A stretch of 64,000 nucleotides of DNA. Source: Sporosarcina jiandibaonis (GTDB lineage: Bacteria > Bacillota > Bacilli > Bacillales_A > Planococcaceae). A program made the position numbers and the translations under genes. The stretch spans positions 1,178,001 through 1,242,000 of the forward strand of contig NZ_JAAOIY010000001.1 in assembly GCF_013184495.1 (NCBI RefSeq), given 5' to 3'. Position 1 is the first letter of the stretch. Every line of letters begins with the position of its first letter. Below are positions 17,320 to 25,840 of this stretch, piece after piece. The notes below the pieces were generated by a model. That model did not search any database. It was not told where the DNA came from and saw only the letters and a list, made by a program, of their open reading frames with translations.

Positions 17320-17991
17320 TTAATATGATGCTGTAGACGTTTGACCTGAAATGATCGCAATTGCTCCGCTCGTACCAATTCGGTTTGCACCAGCTTTAAT
17401 GATGTTTATCGCATCTTCATATGTTCGAACTCCGCCAGCTGCCTTCACTCCAAAATCATTTCCAACAACAGATCTTAGAAGTTGAACATCTTCAACCGTT
17501 GCGCCGCCGCCATTAAAACCTGTTGCTGTTTTAACAAAATCAGCGCCAGCATCCATGATCAACTTACAAGCAGTGATTTTTTCTTCATTTGTTAATAATG
17601 CTGTTTCAATAATAACCTTCGTTGTCAATCCTTCTGATGCTCGGACAACTGCAGCAATATCGTCTCTTACAACGTCAAACTCTTTTGATTTTAAAGCGCC
17701 TAAATTAATCAGCATATCGATTTCAGTTGCACCATTTTGAATAGCTTCCTTTGTTTCGGTCACTTTTGTATGCGTTGTAGCGCCTCCCAGTGAGAAACCA
17801 ATCGGAACCCCGACTTTGATATTATGTGGGGATAGCAATTCAACTGCATGCTTCACATAATAAGGGTTTACAAAAACCGTATTAAAACCATGCTCGATGG
17901 TTTCATTACAAAATAGTGTAATATCATCTTTCGTTGCCGTAGGTGTTAAAAGCGTATAATCAATCATGTCGATGATTTGTTGATTAGTCAT
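17320..17991 (-). CDS. deoC: Deoxyribose-phosphate aldolase
   Basis: A 223-residue class I aldolase that splits 2-deoxyribose 5-phosphate into acetaldehyde and glyceraldehyde 3-phosphate. The Schiff-base lysine is Lys154 in DFVKTATGF. Further signatures are DMLINLGALKS, KVIIETALL and KAAGGVRT. Full length. Its place between two polyol-phosphate dehydrogenases is unusual, since pentitol operons more often hold ribulose-phosphate epimerase or isomerase there. It may widen the operon to deoxypentose or related phosphates, or work on a product whose sugar is not yet known. Confidence 0.95.
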   Translation of the reverse strand: MTNQQIIDMIDYTLLTPTATKDDITLFCNETIEHGFNTVFVNPYYVKHAVELLSPHNIKVGVPIGFSLGGATTHTKVTETKEAIQNGATEIDMLINLGALKSKEFDVVRDDIAAVVRASEGLTTKVIIETALLTNEEKITACKLIMDAGADFVKTATGFNGGGATVEDVQLLRSVVGNDFGVKAAGGVRTYEDAINIIKAGANRIGTSGAIAIISGQTSTASY

Positions 17992-18018
17992 GGAAATAGC
18001 CCCTTTTCATAAAGTTAT

Positions 18019-19050
18019 TTATTTAACAGGAGTTAATAAAACCTTGATTGCTTCGCCGCTCTTAATTGCCCGGTAAGCTTTGTCCCATTCTGTAATGTCA
18101 AATACATGCGTTACCAATGATTTTGCATCTACTAAACCATCATTCATTAAAGCTAGCGATGGACCCCAGTCAGCTGATTTTTGACTTCTGCTTCCAACAA
18201 CACGAATTTCTTTTTGAATGATTTTCTCAAGATCAAATTGAATTTCAGGTTGGGCAAAAAGACCAACTTGACAATACTGTCCTTTTTTACGTAAAAGATC
18301 CAAGCCTTGTTTCGCTGCCGGAACCGCGCCCGAACATTCAAACACAAGGTCTGCACCGTAACTATCAGTTAAACTATTGACGAATTCCTTGAGATTTTCT
18401 TCCTGCGTATTAACCGCATAGTCAATTCCTAATTTTTTCGCTTTTTCTAAACGGACTTTATCGTTTGTTAAACCGGTAATAATAACAGTAGCCCCGCGGC
18501 TTTTTGCAACTTGTGCAGTTAATAAGCCAATCGGACCCGGTCCAATAACAACAGCAATATCACCTTCATGAATCTCTGTTTTCTCTACCGCATGATGGGT
18601 GCATGCTAATGGCTCAGTCATCGACGCCGATTGATAATCAACATTTTCCGGAAGAAGATGAACGCTTTCTTTACGAGCGATAAGATAATTCGTAAAGCCA
18701 CCGTCCTGTTGCGTCCCAAGGCCTTTACGATGATTACAAAGATTATAGTCACCGGAATTACAATAATCACATTCTCCGCAAATATAGAAGGTTGTTTCGG
18801 AAGTAACACGGTCACCTGGTTTGAATTCAGTAACCCCTTCCCCAACTTCAACAACTTCTCCTGAAAATTCATGTCCTAATGTGACAGGCACGGCGACATT
18901 GTAATGCCCTTCATACGTGTGAATATCTGAACCGCAAACTCCCGCATATTTCACTTCTATTTTAACTTGGTCTTTACCTGGCGTAGGTTCCGGTCTGTCT
19001 TGAATTTCTAGATTTCCAAATCCGAGTTCGGTTTTCACTAATGCTTTCAT
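18019..19050 (-). CDS. Zinc-dependent polyol-phosphate dehydrogenase
   Basis: A 343-residue medium-chain dehydrogenase, paralogous to the GatD-type enzyme at 16003-17055 but clearly different. The catalytic zinc site is GVCGSD and GHEFSGEV. The structural zinc lobe is CGECDYCNSGDYNLC. The dinucleotide fold contains GPGPIGLLTAQ. It is close to sorbitol/xylitol dehydrogenases and to arabitol-phosphate dehydrogenases. Two such enzymes behind one Gat-family PTS suggest use of two polyols, or of one polyol phosphate at either end. It starts right after EIIC (50 bases) in the same operon. The exact substrate cannot be told from sequence. Confidence 0.85.
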   Translation of the reverse strand: MKALVKTELGFGNLEIQDRPEPTPGKDQVKIEVKYAGVCGSDIHTYEGHYNVAVPVTLGHEFSGEVVEVGEGVTEFKPGDRVTSETTFYICGECDYCNSGDYNLCNHRKGLGTQQDGGFTNYLIARKESVHLLPENVDYQSASMTEPLACTHHAVEKTEIHEGDIAVVIGPGPIGLLTAQVAKSRGATVIITGLTNDKVRLEKAKKLGIDYAVNTQEENLKEFVNSLTDSYGADLVFECSGAVPAAKQGLDLLRKKGQYCQVGLFAQPEIQFDLEKIIQKEIRVVGSRSQKSADWGPSLALMNDGLVDAKSLVTHVFDITEWDKAYRAIKSGEAIKVLLTPVK

Positions 19051-19100
19051 TTGAACCCCTCCAGCCGCTTTCTAATTCTTCTATATTACTTAAATACTTT

Positions 19101-20360
19101 TTAATTAAATATGCTAAACAATTTATAGATGACCCAGTGAACGATGTTACCGCCTTGGTCAATACTAGAAATCATTGCTGAGTTTTCGGGCATATTGAAA
19201 TTAATATCCACAGCCATTTGGGTAAACATCGGTGCAAGATCTGTTGCTATGTATAAAGAAATCGCTATCATGATTGCACCAACAAGAACCGAATGAACGA
19301 TATTTCCTCTCGCTGCACCTACGATGAATGCAACTATAAACGGAATCGTAGCTAAGTCACCAAACGGAAGTACTGCATTACCAGGCAAGATAACTGCAAT
19401 CACAATAGTAATTGGAACGAGGATCAATGCTGTTGAAATAACAGCTGGATGTCCCAATGCTACTGCAGCGTCGAGTCCAATATAAATTTCTCTATCTCCA
19501 AAACGTTTATTCAACCATTCACGTGCCGATTCAGAAACGGGCATTAACCCTTCCATTAAAATCTTAACCATACGTGGCATTAAGACCATTACGGCAGCCA
19601 TAGCCATTCCGATTTCAATTACCTCACCAACGCTATACCCCGCAAGTACTCCGATTCCAGCGCCAAGGAATAGTCCGATGAAAATTGATTCTCCGAAAAT
19701 ACCAAAGCGTTTTTGAATTGTTTCAGGATCTGCATTCCAATTTTTCAGTCCGGGAACTTTTTGCACTAATCGGACTAAAAAGATACCCGGTGCATAGGAA
19801 ATTGTACTACCCGTCGCAATTGAAATACCTGGTAAATCATAAAATTCACCCATCATTGGAGCTGTCCAGTCCGCCACTTTCAGACAAACGACTTGGAATA
19901 ATACTGCAGCGATTAATCCTTGAATAATACTTCCTGAAACTGCATAAACCATTGCTGCCATGAACGTATAGTGCCAGAAGTTCCAAATATCTACGTTCAT
20001 CGTTTTCGTTGTTTTCGTAACTAGCATCACAACGTTAACCAGTAATCCAAGTGGAATAATAAATGCAGCCACTACAGATGCCCAAGCAATTGATGAGGAT
20101 GCAGGCCAACCTACGTCAATAACATTTAAATTTACCCCTAACCGTTCAACCATGCCTTGTGCAGCAGGTCCAAGGTTAAATACAAGTAAGTCGATAACTA
20201 AGAAAATACCTACAAAAGCTACTCCAATTGTTAAGCCAGAACGAAATGCTCTACCTGGTTTTTGTCCGAAAAATAAACCTAGAAAAAATATTGCGACGGG
20301 TAAAATTACAGTTGCTCCTAATGCTAAGAAGCCTTGTAGAAAATCGACAAAACCTTCCAT
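19101..20360 (-). CDS. PTS EIIC permease, galactitol (Gat) family
   Basis: A 419-residue membrane permease with about ten hydrophobic segments. It resembles GatC: the N-terminal GATVILPVAIFFLGLFFGQK, then DVGWPASSSIAWASVVAAF and NFWHYTFMAAMVYAVSG. It takes a polyol into the cell as the EIIA-EIIB relay phosphorylates it. Members of this family carry galactitol and, in Listeria and enterococci, the pentitols arabitol and xylitol. With transketolase and two dehydrogenases in the operon I favour a pentitol. An 81-base gap separates it from EIIB. Confidence 0.92.
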   Translation of the reverse strand: MEGFVDFLQGFLALGATVILPVAIFFLGLFFGQKPGRAFRSGLTIGVAFVGIFLVIDLLVFNLGPAAQGMVERLGVNLNVIDVGWPASSSIAWASVVAAFIIPLGLLVNVVMLVTKTTKTMNVDIWNFWHYTFMAAMVYAVSGSIIQGLIAAVLFQVVCLKVADWTAPMMGEFYDLPGISIATGSTISYAPGIFLVRLVQKVPGLKNWNADPETIQKRFGIFGESIFIGLFLGAGIGVLAGYSVGEVIEIGMAMAAVMVLMPRMVKILMEGLMPVSESAREWLNKRFGDREIYIGLDAAVALGHPAVISTALILVPITIVIAVILPGNAVLPFGDLATIPFIVAFIVGAARGNIVHSVLVGAIMIAISLYIATDLAPMFTQMAVDINFNMPENSAMISSIDQGGNIVHWVIYKLFSIFN

Positions 20361-20441
20361 GTTCTAATCTCCTGTCTATTTAGTATAAATCTCGATTTCT
20401 ACTAAGAGAAATCGAGATCATTATTCTTGTAAACTGACAAA

Positions 20442-20720
20442 TTATTTTTGTAGTTCATCCAAGATTTGTTTTTTTGTATCTTCCATACCAATTCCTGTCA
20501 AGAACGCACGCGCGTTAATTACTGGGAATGGATATTCTTTTTGTGTCATTGCTGTTGTGACGAGTAAATCAGCTGTATCTTCATAAGCACCGACTTCAGT
20601 GATTTTAATTTGAACTAAGTTCACTTTAATGTTGTTCTCTTTCGCCATCTCTTCAATTGCATTGTTAACAACTGTTGATGTAGCAATTCCTGCGCCACAA
20701 GCTACTAATACCTGTTTCAT
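20442..20720 (-). CDS. PTS EIIB component, Gat family
   Basis: A 92-residue cytoplasmic domain protein with the phosphocysteine Cys8 in VACGAGIATSTVV, the classical P-loop of lactose/galactitol-type EIIB proteins. It takes phosphate from EIIA and passes it to the polyol bound by EIIC. The start ATG shares one base with the EIIA stop (TAATG). Full length, no anomalies. Confidence 0.93.
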   Translation of the reverse strand: MKQVLVACGAGIATSTVVNNAIEEMAKENNIKVNLVQIKITEVGAYEDTADLLVTTAMTQKEYPFPVINARAFLTGIGMEDTKKQILDELQK

Positions 20721-21205
20721 TATTGGCCACCTCCTTCCAATGCAAAATCTAATTTAGTTGCCAATAAATTAAGTATTTCCGACTTATCATTTTCATTCGC
20801 AAGCTGAAGTAAAATCGCTTCATCCTGAAATATTTGCATTAACTTTGTTAATAGGCTGAGTTGCGAATCTGTTTTATCCATAGCTAACATGAAAACCAAT
20901 TTCACCGGCGTTATTTCGGTTGGATCACCCATCACGCCAAAATCGACTGGTTCTTTTAATACAGCAACACTCATCGTTTTCTTACTGACATGTTCGATAT
21001 CTGTATGCGGAATCGCTACGGACACCCCCATTGTTGGTAATCCTGTTGCATATTCCTGTTCTCTGGCAATTATTGCTTCTGTAAAGGATTCTTTAACTAA
21101 TCCTTTTTCTACTAGATTTTTTGCCATTGCACGTAATACGTCTTCTTTAGTGCTTCCTTCTAAATCCAATAATATAATTGATTCACTAAAATATAAATTG
21201 CTCAT
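20720..21205 (-). CDS. PTS EIIA component, fructose/mannitol/galactitol fold
   Basis: A 161-residue EIIA of the PTS EIIA-2 type. The phosphorylated histidine is His67 in GVSVAIPHTD. The ATG at 21203-21205 is chosen because it follows AAGGGGTGCGG at proper spacing. A TTG frame start ten codons upstream overlaps the end of the regulator gene and has no good site. It receives phosphate from HPr and passes it to EIIB. The upstream regulator carries its own EIIA-like and EIIB-like domains, so phosphate flow through this protein probably also sets the regulator's state. Confidence 0.92.
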   Translation of the reverse strand: MSNLYFSESIILLDLEGSTKEDVLRAMAKNLVEKGLVKESFTEAIIAREQEYATGLPTMGVSVAIPHTDIEHVSKKTMSVAVLKEPVDFGVMGDPTEITPVKLVFMLAMDKTDSQLSLLTKLMQIFQDEAILLQLANENDKSEILNLLATKLDFALEGGGQ

Positions 21206-21224
21206 TTCCGCACCCCTTAAACTG

Positions 21225-23288
21225 TCAGTTATCAATAGAATACTTTTTTATAATGTCATAAATATCTTCAATCGATTGCGATTGTATCATTTCATATCGA
21301 TCTTTTTCTGATTGTGCTAATTTCATCAATTGTGTTAACGCCCTGAAATGTTGTTGTTTATCTTTTGCGGCGATAATGACAACCAAGTTAATTATGTACT
21401 TTTCTCCAAACTTGACGCCCTCTTCTAGTCTCAATAAACTCATTGCCACATCATTGACGCCTTCCTCAGGCGCCGCATGCGGGATTGCAACATTAGGTGC
21501 TATGACAATATAAGGGTCTTTTTCACCTTGATTAATAATTGCTTCAACATATTCCGGCTTAATATGACCACTTTCGACGATTGGCTTAGCGCACAATCGA
21601 ATCGCTTCTTCCCATGAAGAAACCGCTTTCCTTAATGTGATTTTACTTGGTGCTAATAAATCGCTTAAATTCCTAGCGGAAAGTTTTAGTTCATCATTGA
21701 AAGCTGTTGACTTGCCATCCCGAACTACATAATCACGCAATTCTTTTTCCAGCGACTTTTCATCCTCAATAACCGCATGCTTTTTCACGATTTGGAGTAT
21801 CTCGTCGATATTGACTACGAAAGGGATATACCCATGTAAATCAAGCATGACTTGCTTCCTAAGTCGATTTTTCTCTTCACGTTCAAGAAACGAGCTAGCA
21901 AGAAATAACTTTTTATCAGTTTCTAAAAAAACAGGAGAGAAGACAACGTCAAAGTCTAGTTCAAAATTATAGAAGTCCCGTACAGATAGTGAATCAAGAA
22001 AAGCGAATTCTGGAAACAACTCTCGTAATTCACTAAACATTAATCTTGATACAGATACACCTTTCGGACAGACAACAATTGCTTTTGTTTTTTCTTCGAG
22101 ATTTTCACCTTGTCGCCTTAACCATCCACCAATTAACATCGTTAAATAAGCGGTTTCACTTTCTGGAATAGCATGTCCGATTAATGTTGATAATGGTTTT
22201 GTCGACTGACTTACAAGATGGTGCAGCTCTTTTAATTCTTTTTTGATTAGTGAATAGCTGATGTCATATACTTCTGTCAGCTGATATTTAATCCGGTAAT
22301 AAGCCGGTTTCATATGCAGCAGTATCTTAGTTATGAGCTCTTCCCGATCTTTCAAGTAAATCGCTGCGCTTTTTTCAAACAATCGCAACATATCCTCAAC
22401 TGCTTGTGCTAAATTAGGAACTTCATCGTCTGTTAATGTTTCGGACCAATAGACGTTTGTCGTAAGCAAATGCAAGGTGATGAACAAACGCTCTATCATC
22501 GGAATGTCTTGATGATCAAATAATAATTCCTCTGTTGCCTGATACTCCTTCGTTCCTGATAATTCCTTGTATGGAATGGAAAATGAAGTTTTCAATGTAT
22601 TGATTTTCACCCTGTGTAATACGAGTAAAAGTGTATAGGGCATTGTTTCAATTTTTTCATCTGTAAATTTGAGGCTCAGCTTATTTTCAATCTTTTCAAG
22701 GCGTTGCCTTAGTTCATTCAACTCGGCTTCTTTGATGTTGACCAGTGCTTGAATACGACTTTTCCCATTGGGAATTTCAATAATCTTGTAGAAAATATTT
22801 ATTAATAGTTTTCGAATCGAGAACTCTTCACCTTCGATTAAATACCCATGTTTTCTAGAGTACCGAATGGTTACGTCATAGTTGTCTACTAATTTTCGCG
22901 CTTCATTTAAATCGCTCAAAACAGTATTTTTACTAACGTCTAATTCACTTGTGAAATGAAAAAGCGAGAGTTCCTCTTTTTTACACAGGAGCATTACAAT
23001 AATCAAATACACTCTCTGTTGTTCAGTTATAATATTCTGATTTGCAGATCCAATCGTCTTTGTATTACTGAACTCCGATAAAATCAAGTAATCAATTATA
23101 AAATGACCTTGTCGAGTTCGCTCGATTGCAGGAAGACTTTTAAATGCAAGCCAATTATTGATTTTGTCGAAACTGTATCCTAGTTGTCTACGAGTTAAAT
23201 CATACTCTGCTTCTAACTCCTTACTAGTAATACTAGGATTACTTATCAATTCATCGAAAATCGTACGACTTCGAATATCAATTTGCAT
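21225..23288 (-). CDS. PTS-regulated transcription activator (HTH, two PRDs, EIIB- and EIIA-like)
   Basis: A 687-residue BglG/MtlR-type activator. Domain order: HTH near residues 1-130 (ELEAEYDLTRRQLGYSFDKI, then LSLFHFTSELDVSKNTVLSDL), PRD1 around 190-290, PRD2 around 300-400 (ILLHMKPAYYRIKY), an EIIB-like domain around 405-490 (VVCPKGVSVSRLM), and an EIIA domain at the C-terminus with IAIPHAAPEEG-type phosphohistidine (VAIPHAAPEEGVNDV). HPr- and EIIB-dependent phosphorylation of these domains normally couples operon activity to inducer and to catabolite state. It is first in the operon, 19 bases before EIIA. The same gene order (regulator, IIA, IIB, IIC, dehydrogenases, transketolase) is known for a Listeria pentitol locus. 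Confidence 0.92.
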   Translation of the reverse strand: MQIDIRSRTIFDELISNPSITSKELEAEYDLTRRQLGYSFDKINNWLAFKSLPAIERTRQGHFIIDYLILSEFSNTKTIGSANQNIITEQQRVYLIIVMLLCKKEELSLFHFTSELDVSKNTVLSDLNEARKLVDNYDVTIRYSRKHGYLIEGEEFSIRKLLINIFYKIIEIPNGKSRIQALVNIKEAELNELRQRLEKIENKLSLKFTDEKIETMPYTLLLVLHRVKINTLKTSFSIPYKELSGTKEYQATEELLFDHQDIPMIERLFITLHLLTTNVYWSETLTDDEVPNLAQAVEDMLRLFEKSAAIYLKDREELITKILLHMKPAYYRIKYQLTEVYDISYSLIKKELKELHHLVSQSTKPLSTLIGHAIPESETAYLTMLIGGWLRRQGENLEEKTKAIVVCPKGVSVSRLMFSELRELFPEFAFLDSLSVRDFYNFELDFDVVFSPVFLETDKKLFLASSFLEREEKNRLRKQVMLDLHGYIPFVVNIDEILQIVKKHAVIEDEKSLEKELRDYVVRDGKSTAFNDELKLSARNLSDLLAPSKITLRKAVSSWEEAIRLCAKPIVESGHIKPEYVEAIINQGEKDPYIVIAPNVAIPHAAPEEGVNDVAMSLLRLEEGVKFGEKYIINLVVIIAAKDKQQHFRALTQLMKLAQSEKDRYEMIQSQSIEDIYDIIKKYSIDN

Positions 23289-23460
23289 AGCGCCCCTCCT
23301 TCTGTTTAAAGCATATCACGGCACATCCAAACGTTGTACAAATTTTCAGCACAATTTTTTAGGATTACATTGTACATCATTGTGCTTTGTGTTTGAGTGG
23401 TTTGTTTGAAGAGATTTTCAGGTGTTGAACGGAGGCTTGGTGTCAGAATCAAAATCAAAA

Positions 23461-23496
23461 AAACCGCCAACAGGAAACTTTTCCTGTTGGCGGTTT
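23461..23496 (-). terminator. Terminator of the MsmX-like gene
   Basis: A perfect 15-bp stem (AAACCGCCAACAGGA with its complement) and a six-base loop, followed by a T-run on the minus strand. It ends the ATPase unit before the pentitol operon. Confidence 0.9.
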
Positions 23497-23503
23497 GACA
23501 ATA

Positions 23504-24601
23504 TTATTTAATACGCTCTTCCGTCTCTTTGTCGAAGAAGTGTGCTTTACTAAGGTTGAAAGCGAAGTCGATTGTTTGACCAGCTGTTGCATTGAAACGT
23601 GCATCTACACGTGCAACGAAGTCTTGGTCATCCACTTTAGAATAAAGAACAATTTCTGATCCCATTAACTCGGCTACTTCAATATGCGCACTGAATTTTG
23701 TTTCTGGTGATGATTTAAGGTAAAGTGGCTCGTCATGGATATCCTCTGGACGAATACCAAGAACGATATCTTTTCCGACATAACCTTGATCACGAAGCGT
23801 TTTAAGTTTTCCTTCTGGAATTTCAACTTTAACGTCGCCCATAACAAAATGGTTGCCTTCGATTTTACCGTTTAAGAAGTTCATGGCAGGTGAACCGATA
23901 AATCCGCCAACGAAAATATTGTTAGGGAAATCATAAACTTCTTTCGGTTCTCCCACTTGTTGGATAATACCGTCTTTCATAACAACTAAGCGCGTAGCCA
24001 TCGTCATTGCTTCTGTTTGGTCATGTGTAACATAAACAGTTGTTGTTTGCAGACGAGCGTGTAATTTTTGAATTTCTGCACGCATTTGTACACGTAATTT
24101 AGCATCTAAGTTTGAAAGTGGCTCATCCATCAAGAAAACTTCAGCGTCTCGAACAATCGCTCGTCCTAGTGCAACACGCTGACGTTGACCGCCCGAAAGT
24201 GCTTTTGGTTTACGATCCAGAAGTTCTTCAAGTCCCAAAATCTTAGCTGCATTGTCTACACGCTTTTTGATTTCGTCTTTTTTGAACTTGCGAAGTTTCA
24301 AGCCAAACGCCATATTGTTGTAAACATCCATATGCGGATAAAGTGCGTAGTTTTGGAATACCATCGCGATATCGCGGTCTTTCGGCGCTACGTCGTTTAC
24401 TCGTTTATCCCCTATGTAAAGATCGCCTTCAGTGATTTCTTCTAAACCAGCAATCATACGAAGGGTCGTAGATTTTCCGCAACCAGATGGACCAACTAAT
24501 ACTAAAAACTCTTTATCGCGAATTTCTAGGTTAAAGTCCTTAACCGATACAACATCTTTATCATAAACTTTCTTGATTCCTACTAATCTAAGCTCAGCCA
24601 T
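23504..24601 (-). CDS. msmX: Multi-sugar ABC transporter ATPase, MsmX/UgpC type
   Basis: A 365-residue ATPase of the CUT1 sugar family. Walker A is GPSGCGKST, Q-loop VFQNYALYPHM, signature LSGGQRQRVALGRA, Walker B VFLMDEP, and the switch histidine lies in YVTHDQTEAM. A C-terminal OB-like domain follows (IVLGIRPEDIHDEP). The second of two nearby ATGs (24599-24601) is the start, because GGAGGG lies seven bases ahead of it and only one base ahead of the first. MsmX in Bacillus subtilis serves several sugar importers. This window has three CUT1 importers without ATPase genes, so this protein is the natural partner of all three. Confidence 0.93.
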   Translation of the reverse strand: MAELRLVGIKKVYDKDVVSVKDFNLEIRDKEFLVLVGPSGCGKSTTLRMIAGLEEITEGDLYIGDKRVNDVAPKDRDIAMVFQNYALYPHMDVYNNMAFGLKLRKFKKDEIKKRVDNAAKILGLEELLDRKPKALSGGQRQRVALGRAIVRDAEVFLMDEPLSNLDAKLRVQMRAEIQKLHARLQTTTVYVTHDQTEAMTMATRLVVMKDGIIQQVGEPKEVYDFPNNIFVGGFIGSPAMNFLNGKIEGNHFVMGDVKVEIPEGKLKTLRDQGYVGKDIVLGIRPEDIHDEPLYLKSSPETKFSAHIEVAELMGSEIVLYSKVDDQDFVARVDARFNATAGQTIDFAFNLSKAHFFDKETEERIK

Positions 24602-24619
24602 TCCCATTCCCTCCAGTTA

Positions 24620-24633
24620 TGTAAGTGCTTTCA
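24620..24633 (-). promoter_or_regulatory. cre-like site in the leader of the MsmX-like gene
   Basis: TGAAAGCACTTACA on the minus strand matches the cre consensus except for CA in place of the central CG. It lies directly upstream of the ribosome site, where bound CcpA would block elongation. A -10-like TATAAT (minus strand) lies at 24665-24670, but I see no convincing -35. Confidence 0.4.
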
Positions 24634-24801
24634 TTTGCTGCTTTAAGCATACAAGATTGGTTGGATTATAGTAATGGTAGATATGCACAAAGTTTCAGAT
24701 AGTTACTGTGCAAGATTACATTGTTGAAAATAGTGGGCCATTTACTGTCATTATCGTACAGGGAATTTCCCCCTGATAAAACACTGTTCCCAGGGATTCA
24801 C

Positions 24802-25689
24802 TCATTTCCTCGCCAACATCGCAAGATAAACCGGCATGGCGTGTTGAAATTGGCGGACGTCTATGCCTGTTTTCTCCAAGAAACGATCTAGTCGATATTG
24901 CAAACTGTTTCTATGCATATAGAGTTCCTTCGCGGTTTCTGAAATGTTTAAATTACATTGTACAAATGTTTCAATCATTTTCAGCGTATCTTCATCATCG
25001 AGATATTCTTGTAAAATCGTTTTACTTATCTCATCGCGCAGCTCTGGTTCTGTTTGATGGATCAATAAGTATGGTATTGCATCAACATAGGTCACGACAG
25101 GCTTATTCGTATAACCAAACACTGTTTTAGCATCATTCGTCAGCGTTTCGAAGTGATGATTGATTTCCTTTAAATCTTCTTTAAAAGGACCCACAAAAAA
25201 ATTGATATTCACATAAAGATCACTCATAAGGACATCAATGATTTGATCATAGGATAGGTTCTCATCGCTGTCTTGCTGCTTTTCAATAATGATTCCTTCA
25301 CTACCATTTTTCCATAAGATCGGAACTCTTTTTGCAAACAATTCATGGATGGCATCATTAAATAAGTTGGGGCTAATTTGATTTTCCGAGATGAAGAAGT
25401 AAACAAATCGAAAAGAAGAATCTAATTCGAATGCATTATCAGTTGGCTCCTTCGACTGTATAACCTGTCTCCACTTTTCTTCCTCTTCCGTTAAAATAGG
25501 AAGCTCTATATTATAAGGAACCAAAAAAGCCTCTAATAAAGAAATATCTTTCGAGGTTAATTCATCTTCATGAATGCCAATAACTTCATGGTTACCAGTG
25601 ACAAACCATTTATAGTTTTGATCTAATTTATTTTTTCCTTCATTATATACAATAAGGGTCGAGTAAACTTTTCTAAGTTGATTAATCAT
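24802..25689 (-). CDS. PucR/CdaR-type transcription regulator
   Basis: A 295-residue protein ending in the PucR-type helix-turn-helix: MIETFVQCNLNISETAKELY, then MHRNSLQYRLDRFLEKTG. The family's C-terminal HTH is found in PucR and CdaR regulators. The N-terminal 200 residues look like a sensor region without an obvious named domain; one stretch is DQIIDVLMSDLYVNINFFVG. It lies on the same strand upstream of the msmX-like gene with a 200-base gap. From memory, a regulator of this type is commonly found beside msmX/ugpC in Bacillaceae. Control of the ATPase is therefore plausible but unproved. Confidence 0.75.
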   Translation of the reverse strand: MINQLRKVYSTLIVYNEGKNKLDQNYKWFVTGNHEVIGIHEDELTSKDISLLEAFLVPYNIELPILTEEEEKWRQVIQSKEPTDNAFELDSSFRFVYFFISENQISPNLFNDAIHELFAKRVPILWKNGSEGIIIEKQQDSDENLSYDQIIDVLMSDLYVNINFFVGPFKEDLKEINHHFETLTNDAKTVFGYTNKPVVTYVDAIPYLLIHQTEPELRDEISKTILQEYLDDEDTLKMIETFVQCNLNISETAKELYMHRNSLQYRLDRFLEKTGIDVRQFQHAMPVYLAMLARK

Positions 25690-25800
25690 GGGAACGCCTC
25701 TTTCAATTTCATTGAAAACTTATAGAATTTTCTATTTCCACACTAATAATAACACACTAGCTTATTATTTCTTGTATATAATATTTTCGCCAATAAAAAA

Positions 25801-25821
25801 AGCTAAACTATCCGTTTAGCT
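25801..25821 (-). terminator. Terminator after the GH2 gene
   Basis: AGCTAAAC and GTTTAGCT form a perfect 8-bp stem with a five-base loop, flanked by an A-run and a T-run, so it works in both directions. It closes the GH2-ABC operon. Confidence 0.85.
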
Positions 25822-25840
25822 TTTTTACCTTCTAAATCAT

